From Aurifilum marmelostoma (lineage: Eukaryota > Ascomycota > Sordariomycetes > Diaporthales > Cryphonectriaceae), in contig JAMXSV010000006.1 of the NCBI GenBank assembly GCA_027559495.1, positions 62,001 to 126,000 on the forward strand: a stretch of 64,000 nt of DNA, in the 5' to 3' direction. Below, piece after piece: positions 56,290-64,000 of this stretch; positions within the stretch are counted from its first letter, which is position 1, and each line of letters starts with the position of its first letter. Made by a program: the position numbers and the translations under genes. The notes under the pieces were generated by a model, which searched no databases, was not told the origin of the DNA, and worked only from the letters and a program-made list of their open reading frames with translations.

Positions 56290-58204
56290 ATCGCTGGCTA
56301 TTTGGGTACTTGAACTGCTGGGAAGGATATTGAGAACAATAAGGGAATCAAGAGATGGTGAGAGGAAGATCAGAGCTAGAGAGCGGAAGGGAACCACACA
56401 GGGCTGTTGATATGAGCGAAGGTAAGGTGGGGTTCGTAGCTAGGTCGACTGTCGACTGTTGACAGGCCGTGCTGCGTTGGTTGCTGCTACGGTGATCCAA
56501 GGCGTGTCTATGGTATAGATATAGATACAGGAGTAATAATAAGAAGTGGTATCTCCGTCGTCTTCCTTCGCGTGGGCGGAGCTCTGTCGACAAAGTCAAG
56601 GGTCTTATAGGTGGACAGAAGAAAGGTTCCTTGACGATACCACGTTCCGTTCTCGAGGGCCCCTTCGCCGTTATCGCTGTTCACGAGGACAACCAGTATC
56701 CGCGCCAGCCAATATGCGAATTATCCGCCATCGCTTTTCTCTCCATCCCTCCCTATTTTTCCCCCCCAAGTGGGGTGCCCAAGGAGGGAAAAAGAGGGCA
56801 GAAAGAGCAAGCGCCCTCCTAGCAGCAGAGCAAGGAGAGCGCAGACCAAGAGGGGTTCAGAGGGCCGCGGCTTTGTTCTGGGACCCTTCGGCAGGTTGCA
56901 AGCCCGACCGGTCGTGGGGTGGTGCCTGTACGATGATCTCATTCGCGCGCCAATCACGGCTGGCTTGATTTTCGTTGGAGTGCTGGCAGAGCGGCCCTAA
57001 AATGGAGGCACGGGTCCAGCTGTCCGTCTTGGTCCGCAATTTTATGATTTACTACTGTACTGTTGCAGTTGCTACTGTTGCTGCTGCTTGTAAGGTCACC
57101 CTGATGAGACTGAAAACAGAAAACCTGGAGTATCTTATGTATGCAATGCAGCAACCAGTGCGCGTGTGCTTTGCATCATCGATCGCGATTCATGAGAAAG
57201 ACGCACCAATCGCAAGGTGAGCGTCTGTATACGTCTGTGCAACCGTCGACGTGCGTGAGCATGTGAGATCATGGTCGGTCCAGTGGTTTCCCGTTCCCAC
57301 TGTCGTCGTGCGTAGAAAAGAGACCAAGGGCGAGTGCTGCCCTCTCCCTTCCCTGGAGGTGGGGAGAGGGAGAGAGAGAGAGAGAGAGAGGAGAGAGGGC
57401 GAGGGCTGGACGCCGACCTATCCGCATCGTCAAGCTGTTGGGGGACCCGAGTCGTAAAGTAAAATACTTACTCTATTGCCCCATACTTCTTCGTGAAAGC
57501 CTGGGGGTGGTGGGTCCCATGCCCCATCCTACCCCGCTGGTGGTGTTTGCGGGACTTGGGAACCGGGCCCCGCGACGTCGGCGCGGAGAGGACATCAAGC
57601 CGCCTCTTGTCCGGTATTTTGCCTTGACATACTTGACAGGAGAGACGGCCTGCTGCCCTTGGTAGGGCATGAAATTGTATCGTATTTGTGCAAATGCTGT
57701 ATCGAAATCCTGGCAGAGTATTTCATCCCCAAAGGAGAAAAACATGAAGGTGTGTTGGTGGTATCCCAGATGGGCTGCTAAGTCTGTTATGTGCTCTGTC
57801 ACTACTCCCTTCGCCCATGACAATAGGATGGCTGTGCTAGAGAGTGCTTCGGAGTAGGCACATTTTGGTGCATGACGGAGCATCTTGATCTGAGTCTGGT
57901 AAGAGTTTATTCATACCTGCCCTAGATGAGTGACTGTGCTGGCTTGAAATTTTCGGCTTGAAAAGAGGACCAGGGTTAGGGTACTAGAGGGCCTTAGTCA
58001 TCCATTTTTCTTTCGGGGGCATCGACCGGCAGCTGTCAGCTTGTGAGGCTCGTGCAGAGAGCTTCTAACCTCCGTGACGCGACCGGACGCGGGTTTGGGC
58101 TCAACATCACCGTATTCAACTAACCATTACCATTACCTTCCAATCAAGCGCTCCATCCATATCCATCTGAATCATCTACAGGATACACAGATCAGCCAGG
58201 CACG
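56290..58204. other. Divergent promoter region between lad1 and arp4
   Basis: About 1.9 kb between two start codons. It holds a GA microsatellite (about 57371-57390), a GGTAC-free GC-rich part and several purine runs. No coding region seen; short open frames are low complexity. Confidence 0.5.
57371..57390. repeat. AG dinucleotide microsatellite
   Basis: Ten AG units flanked by further GAG-rich sequence. Confidence 0.85.
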
Positions 58205-59691
58205 ATGGCTGCCCAACAGCCACTCTCGTCGGCACAACAGCCAGCTGATGTCTATGGCGGTGGTAAGTTCAGATTCTTGCGCAGCCGCATGATTCATTCT
58301 CCCGTCCAGTGTGCTGATGAAGTCTCTCCTCCTGCATAGATGAGGTCTCTGCACTCGTTCTCGATCCAGGATATTGCAACACACGCGCCGGCTTCGCGGG
58401 CGAGGATGTTCCCAAATGCGTTCTGCCCTCCTTCTACAGCCACATTGGCGACCGCAACCTGTTTGGCGACGAGGTCATACGGCCCCGCGAGGACCTCGAG
58501 CTGCGCAACTACATGAACTCCAAGTCAGAGGTTGAGGATTGGGACATCGCTACCGGCCTCTGGGAGAACATGCTCGTCAAGCGCCTGAACCCTCCCACCG
58601 AGACCCCGCCCTCCAAGAACGGCCTCAACGACCCCGTAGAGGCCAAGGATGGCGAGGGCGACGTGAACATGGAGGACGTGGAGGCACAAGAGCTGGAGGA
58701 GAAGCCGCTGTACGAGAACCCAATCCTCCTGACGGAGCCCGCGACGAACCCCTCCAAGAAGCGCGAGAAGGCCATCGAGGTTGTCTTTGAGAACTGGGGC
58801 ACGCCAGCCTTCTGGCTCAGCAGGACGCCGGTGCTGGCCGCCTTCGCCGCAGGAAAGGCGACGGCTCTGGTGGTGGAGGTCGGCGGCTCCAACACGTCGG
58901 TGACGGCTGTGCACGATGGCATGAGCTTGAAGAAGTCGGCTGTGCAGAGCCCTGTGGGCGGCCTGTGGCTGTCACATCAGATCCGCGCCATGTGGGAGGC
59001 CAACGAGCCCAAGATCGAGGTCGTCCCCACCTACATGATCGAGAACAAGACGCCCGTCGACGCAGGCCAGCCGGCCAACGCACGCCTCAAGAAGTTTCCC
59101 TTCGCCATCCACGACTCGTTCCGGCTGTACGAGGAGGAGCGCCTGATGACGGAGTTCAAAGAGTCGGTTATAGAAGTGTGGAAGGGCCCAGGCCGGTACG
59201 CCAGCCCGGGTAACGAGGACTACATCAAGTCGCAGCCGGGCCGCGTCTTCGAGATGCCCGACGGCTACAACCAAATGTGGCGCGAGCAGCGGTACAAGGC
59301 GGCCGAGGGCATGTGGGACGAGGCGCTGGCCTACACGACGGTGCCTGAGGAGTGGCGCCTGACCAAGAACCAAACGATCCCGGGCCTCATCTCGCAGTGC
59401 CTGAACCAGGTGGACGTGGACCTGCGCGGCCACCTGCTGGGCAATATTGTGGTCACAGGCGCGACCAGTCTGCTGAACGGCTTCAACGACCGGCTGAACA
59501 ACGAGCTGACGACCATGTACAGCGGCGCCAAGATCAGGATCCACGCCGCAGGTCTCACCAGTGAGCGCCGTTTCGGTGCCTGGGTCGGCGGCAGTATCCT
59601 GGGCAGCCTGGGCAGCTTCCACCAGATGTGGATCTCTCGGAAGGAGTACGAGGAGAACGGTGCTGGTATTGTGGAGAAGAGGTGCAAGTAG
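58205..59691 (+). CDS. arp4: Actin-related protein 4 (Arp4, chromatin remodelling subunit)
   Basis: Two exons, 58205-58262 and 58340-59691, giving 469 aa; the intron has a GTAAGT donor. The actin fold begins at ALVLDPGYCNTRAGFAGEDVP (phosphate-binding loop 1 variant) and includes ALVVEVGGSNTSVTAVHDG (loop 2, DxG replaced by GG), QSPVGGLWLS and the late NIVVTGATSLLNGFNDRLNNEL and RRFGAWVGGSILGSLGSFHQMWISRKEYEE. An acidic insert at about residues 120-165 (DGEGDVNMEDVEAQELEE) is typical for Arp4. Arp4 is a shared subunit of the NuA4 acetyltransferase and the INO80 and SWR1 remodellers, where it binds nucleosomes and nuclear actin. The first exon encodes only a disordered Gln/Pro lead. Essential in yeast. 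Confidence 0.92.
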
Positions 59692-60082
59692 GGGACTGAT
59701 CTCACATTCCTGGCAATACTACAGGGTGTCGATAATGCAATGTCGTCACCACAAGATAGGCTTTGATTGATGGGGGCGATTGGCGTGGCTTAATGGATGG
59801 CAGCAGTTTTCCAGCAAATGTCGGGTTGGTATAATGAAGGCAAGAGAAGGGGGGGGGGGGGGGACGGCGGGGGATCCACGCTGCCAAAAATTGGAAGGGG
59901 GAAAAAAAAGGCGTCTGGAGTTGGTCGAGACGGGGTCGTCGACTGACTGACGACATACGCGCACACACGCGCAGGAGCGGGTCTGGGCAGCTCGGCGATG
60001 GCTGCATATATGTATTACCACACACAACACAATACCAAATTGAATTGTCGAACAGTTTACATTACGGCGTGAGCCTATCTAC
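59692..60082. other. Convergent 3' region between arp4 and the D-serine dehydratase-like gene
   Basis: About 390 bp; contains a G14-type homopolymer near 59850-59863. No coding signal. Confidence 0.55.
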
Positions 60083-61713
60083 CTACCAGCCATTCCACCT
60101 CTCCCACACGTCCACAACCTCATCCTCCCTGCCAGCTCTGCGGCTGTCCACCACAAGGTAATGCCCGAACCCGGCCCCAGCAATACAAGAATGATTCGGC
60201 CAGACCCTCACCCTCTGCCCAAACCGCAACGGCACCTCGGCCTCCTTATCGCCCTTCCAGACCAGCATCCCATGCTCCTGGCTGATCCTGCCCACCTGCC
60301 ACCCGCCGTGCACAGCCGGGAACGCCCTCGGCGCCGGGTCCAGCCCCGCCAGCGCCGCATCGTCGCCCCACGGCATCACCACCCCCCACCCGCTGTAGTG
60401 GCCCGGCCCGTCCTCCTTGCACGGCTCGCGGCCCAGAGCCAGGGACCCGGCGTTGATCAGCGCCTCGCCCGTGCCGCCCTCGCCGCGGCCGGCATACAGC
60501 GAGGCCACCTCGGCCAGCACGCTGACGCCGATGGATGAGCTGCTCAGCAGGGTGCTGTCGCGGGCGTGGGTGGCGAGCTGCTGCAGGTCAAGGGTGGGGT
60601 ACACGCCGGCGTGGACCTCGAGGGCGGTGGGGCCGGATTCGCCTTGTTCCTCTGCTGTCTTCAGCTGCCGGAGCAGGGTGGACAGGCTGGCTACCTGCTG
60701 TGCTGTCGGGTCTGCTGGGCTGGTAGTGCCTGTGGATCTCGCAGCCGCATCCGCCGTCTCGATGTCGGGGTGCTGTAGCGCCGTGGCAGTCGGCGTGGCG
60801 CCCACAGAGAGCACGAGGGCGTGGCCTGGGCTCAGGGCGCGCACGTCGGCTGCGACGTCGCGCAGGGTGCCGAACTCGACTGTCAGGTAGGCGAGGGCGT
60901 CCCAGTCGGCACGGGTGTAGTAGGAGTGGCCGGCATGTGCGTATAGGCCGTGCAGGACGCAGTGTCCGGCCTGCTCGGCGTCGAGGATGGCGCGGAGCAG
61001 GGCGTGGTAGGTCGGAGAGCCGCGGATGACGCCTGCGCGGCGGGACTCGACGTCGACCTTGAGGGAGATGTGGGGTCTGTGGCCGCCGGACTGGGAGGTG
61101 AGCGGGGCCAGGAGGGCGACCTGGTCTGGGTGGTCCAGCATGAGGGAGAGGGTGTCTGGGCCGAGGGTGGTGGAGATTGCGGCCAGGCGGGCTATGATGG
61201 ATGGGTAGATGGGGAAGGAATATAGGACCTTTGAATGGGGTGGTTAGAACTTGCATTTGGTCTCAGAGAAGACGGCTGGGTTCCGCTCACGTTGACCTTG
61301 CGGCCTTGACTCTGAAACTCCTGCAGCAGAGGCGTGATCTTTTCTGCCTCGAGGATCGTGGACACGATGATGTTGGCCGGCGAGCTGGGGTCCTCACCGA
61401 CCTGAAGCCTCGTGAGCTCAGCAGTCTGATATCCGCCCCGTCAGTGTTCATGTAGGTATCAAGTACGACGAGCGTGTCGCAGGTGAGAGCAGCAGCCCTT
61501 AATCTTGGAGCCATATGAGGGATTTACCTTGTGAGTCTTGATGTGGGCTCGCCAGCCAATGCCGTTCTTCTCAGCAGCTGCCATCATCTGTTGGCAGTTG
61601 ACCTCGAGCTTGGCCAGGTCCAGGACGATGCTGGGTGTTGGCACATCGTGGAGGGTCTTGCCCACGAAACGGCCCCTGATGGAGGCTGCTGGTGATGCTG
61701 TGGAAGAAGACAT
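60083..61713 (-). CDS. D-serine ammonia-lyase / D-threonine aldolase-like PLP enzyme
   Basis: Three exons on the minus strand: 61713-61528, 61425-61291 and 61228-60083, giving 488 aa. The N-terminal alanine-racemase-like barrel starts VPTPSIVLDLAKLEVN and has RAHIKTHK, whose first Lys (about residue 59) is the PLP Schiff-base Lys. The middle holds SLKVDVESRRAGV and GLYAHAGHSYY. The C-terminal DSD domain shows AEVASLY, WGVVMPW, RISQEHG and WPNHSCIAGAGFGHYLVVD; the HxC pair in NHSC is the zinc site of eukaryotic D-serine dehydratases. The reaction is D-serine to pyruvate and ammonia, or retro-aldol cleavage of D-threonine. Sequence alone does not separate these. Introns have GTAAAT and GTGAGC donors. 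The protein is somewhat longer than average because of an Ala/Thr-rich insert near residue 300. Confidence 0.87.
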
Positions 61714-63497
61714 CGCGTCTGCACTAGATCACATGTATATATGTATGTATATATGTACACTCGCTCCCTTGGCTGGAGGCGATAAAGGTATTGTCTGCTA
61801 CCAAGAAAGGTGCAAGCCGAGGTAATTGATTCTCTTCAAGATGCTTGAATTGTTAGCATGAGCGCTTTGCAACATGAGGGAGGGGCTCTTGGGATCGGCT
61901 GGACACACCTCTTTTATGAGACCGAGATTTCATCTGTAAAAGATCCAAAGATGCTCATCCCTCCACGGCATATATACTTTTTTATTACTATATTCTATAC
62001 TTGATTGGGTTTATCCTACTAGGTATCAGTTGCCGTTCCAGGACGACATCGGACGCTGTAATCAGGGCAATGTCCCCACTGAAAACGCTAAGGGCGCGCC
62101 GACCAACAGCTTGTTGACACCCGGACTTGTGAATGTCCGGGTGTGTGTATGAAATGGTAAGTTATTATCCAATGTAGGCGATAAAGTTTTCCGGGAAGAA
62201 AGAGAGAGATAGAGAGAGCATATCATGGCATATATTTTTTCTTAAAATTGGCTAGTTTAGAACTCAAGAAGTGGCTCAACCCGGAGTAGGTCAGTTGATC
62301 TGCTTGTGGTGTCTATTTCAACAAGACACACCCTAACAGCCCTGAAGGCACAGTACTGTACAAAGCCCCAGATAAATCCTAGAATAATCAAATCATCCGA
62401 AAAGAAAAAATCATGACTATCCCATGCCACTAGATCTTTCATGATTATAAGCTCAAAATGGTGGCTGTACATGACAGAAAGCAGACTTCGAAGGCACAAG
62501 TAAAAGTGCTGAAGGAAAGTAAAGATTGGTTGCCAAAGCCTGTGCAGGTGGTGCCTATAACACCTAGCACTAAGTATATTAGTACTAGAACCCCAGCAGA
62601 GAGGACCTGTGACAGGCCCTGTACAGTTCAAGTTACTTTCTAAGCCAGCAACTTTGCAGTACATCATTCTGCAACCAGCATATAGAAATCAAATGTTATG
62701 CATTGAGTATAAAAGATGAACTGGTATGATGTGCACATTGGGATTTGACATGAGCCGCCCTCAATGTTCTTGACCCCTCTGCAGGGCCTTAAATCACCAC
62801 AGACCGCAGAGTCAAGCTTGGACAAAGCAACCCACTGCTAACCTGCTATAGTAGCTTCAAGTGCCGCTGCAGCAGAGGTGGAAAGTTGGCCCTCCCCAGG
62901 CCCTCCCCCCACCAAGACAGGCTGCCCCACTTTTGGCCGCCCGCCGTCACCGTGGTCAAGCACACACAGCCAAAGCCACCCCTACCACACCCCCCTGCCT
63001 CTGGATCGAAGGTCAACCTTCGCGCTCCGCTTCTCGTCCGTCGCCTATAGCGTGCATCCAAGTACGGGGCAAGCACCACCACCGTTGCCCAGCCCAAAGC
63101 ACTCTGCAAAACCCTCCCCCCAAACCGTCTCCTCCGCCAACACCGTCGCCCCCCTCACTTCGAGCAGAATATTGCAGTCTCGCCAAGGCAGTCTTGAGCA
63201 CGCGACCACACGAAATCAGCGACTCGATTCTACCAGCTGTCGACCTCCGCGCCTCTGCTGCCATCGCGCGACGCCGAACCGACTGTCATGAACTGACCTG
63301 ACCCGACTGCGACTGGCGCGACGCCGTGAGGAAGGTTGAAGGCTGAAGGAAGAGAGCGAGAGAGTGAGGTCGAGAGGAGGAGAAAGAGCAGGAGAAAAGA
63401 GATAGAGAGGGAGGAGGATCGAGCGCGACAGCCCGCAGCAGCATTCGACTCATCCTCAACCATCACCAACGCAGACACGCACGCACAACAACATACC
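61714..63497. other. Intergenic region and promoter/leader of the TAF1-like gene
   Basis: About 1.8 kb. The part 62220-62700 is AT-richer than its surroundings and holds overlapping open frames on both strands (62257-62667 minus, 62458-62643 plus) without recognisable domains; it may be an old insertion. A GA-rich leader (about 63340-63420) precedes the ATG at 63498. Confidence 0.4.
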
Positions 63498-64000
63498 ATG
63501 GCGACCGATAACGATACCCCCCGCGCCGAGGGCTCGCCCCCGCCCCGCGACGACGAGGAGATGGACTGGGCAACCCAGCAGCAGCAGGACGACGATGCGA
63601 TCCAGGGACTGTTTGCCGATCCCACCAACGCGCCCGAGATCAACCTCGAGGGTCCCATAGACCAGTCTGGAAAGGCCGACGATGCAGAGGATTTCGAGGA
63701 CTTCAGCGACGACGACCTGCCCGAGGAGGAGGACGAGGGCCCGAATCACGGCGAATCCGAGCAGCCCCCTGCCCTGACCAGCGATGGCGGCACCAGCAAC
63801 GATATCGACGATGACCTCTTCGGCGAGCGCGAGTCGTCGCCCCTGCGGCCTGAGCCCGCCATGTCGCCTGGCGCTGCCATCGCCGACGTCGACCAGCAGG
63901 ACATCGAGATGGGAGGAGGCGATGACCTGGCTGACCTGCGCCGCCTGAACTTCGACCCCGAGCCGAGCTTTCCCATGGCAAACCAGGACCCAGATATCCC
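63498..64000 (+). CDS. N terminus of a probable TFIID subunit 1 (TAF1), cut by the window edge
   Basis: The ATG at 63498 (context ACCATGG) opens a frame that runs to the edge of the window. The 167 residues seen are very acidic and disordered: DDEEMDWATQQQQDDDAIQGLF, then APEINLEGPIDQSGKADDAEDFEDFSDDDLPEEEDEG, and SDGGTSNDIDDDLFGE. This pattern fits the N-terminal region of fungal TAF1, which carries TBP-inhibitory acidic segments before the DUF3591 core. The core and any bromodomain would lie outside the window, so the call depends on the acidic blocks. Another acidic nuclear factor (for example a Spt-type elongation protein) is the main alternative. A GA-rich leader lies just upstream. Confidence 0.55.
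   Translation, partial: MATDNDTPRAEGSPPPRDDEEMDWATQQQQDDDAIQGLFADPTNAPEINLEGPIDQSGKADDAEDFEDFSDDDLPEEEDEGPNHGESEQPPALTSDGGTSNDIDDDLFGERESSPLRPEPAMSPGAAIADVDQQDIEMGGGDDLADLRRLNFDPEPSFPMANQDPDI

Overview
This window is nuclear DNA from a filamentous ascomycete (Pezizomycotina, most likely Sordariomycetes). Genes carry zero to four short introns (about 49-160 bp) with GTRNGT donors, RCTRAC-like branch sites and YAG acceptors. The gene families present (PTH11-type fungal rhodopsin, HET domain, OPT transporter, L-arabinitol dehydrogenase, DUF1479 protein) are typical of that group. I see no tRNA, rRNA, CRISPR array or intact transposon. I support 22 protein-coding genes; one runs off the right edge.

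Layout. 0.8-1.8 kb: a secreted Ser/Gly-rich protein. 1.8-6.4 kb: a long gene-free interval rich in microsatellites. 6.5-8.8 kb: a PTH11-like receptor. 10.7-18.9 kb: a group made of a ferric-reductase-like oxidoreductase, a SAM methyltransferase, a CE1-type esterase and an OPT transporter; the reductase promoter has two exact back-to-back ATCWGATAA (SreA-type iron GATA) sites. 20.3-22.0 kb: an Mtc1-like protein, divergent from a very large multi-AT-hook protein (23.2-28.4 kb). 29.8-31.6 kb: a DHA2-type MFS exporter. 33.3-34.4 kb: ribosomal protein uL14 (RPL23). 35.3-50.3 kb: a more accessory stretch with a mucin-like secreted protein, a 2OG-Fe(II) oxygenase, a tiny zinc-binding protein with a GC-AG intron, a HET-domain protein, a conserved helix-hairpin-helix protein and a DUF1479 oxygenase-like gene. 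50.9-64 kb: housekeeping genes (BAP31/Yet, PEX13, lad1, ARP4, D-serine dehydratase-like) and the 5' end of a probable TAF1.

Six places show a reading frame broken by one base inside otherwise convincing genes, mostly at or near C/G homopolymers. One lies in essential uL14. This suggests assembly homopolymer errors, so the breaks in the receptor, methyltransferase, AT-hook and DUF1479 genes should not be read as decay without resequencing. The strongest biological leads are the iron-type operator pair at the reductase, an altered metal-binding motif in the DUF1479 protein, the uncharacterised helix-hairpin-helix protein, two stopless 3n introns, and a palindromic CCG-N4-CGG site upstream of the methyltransferase.
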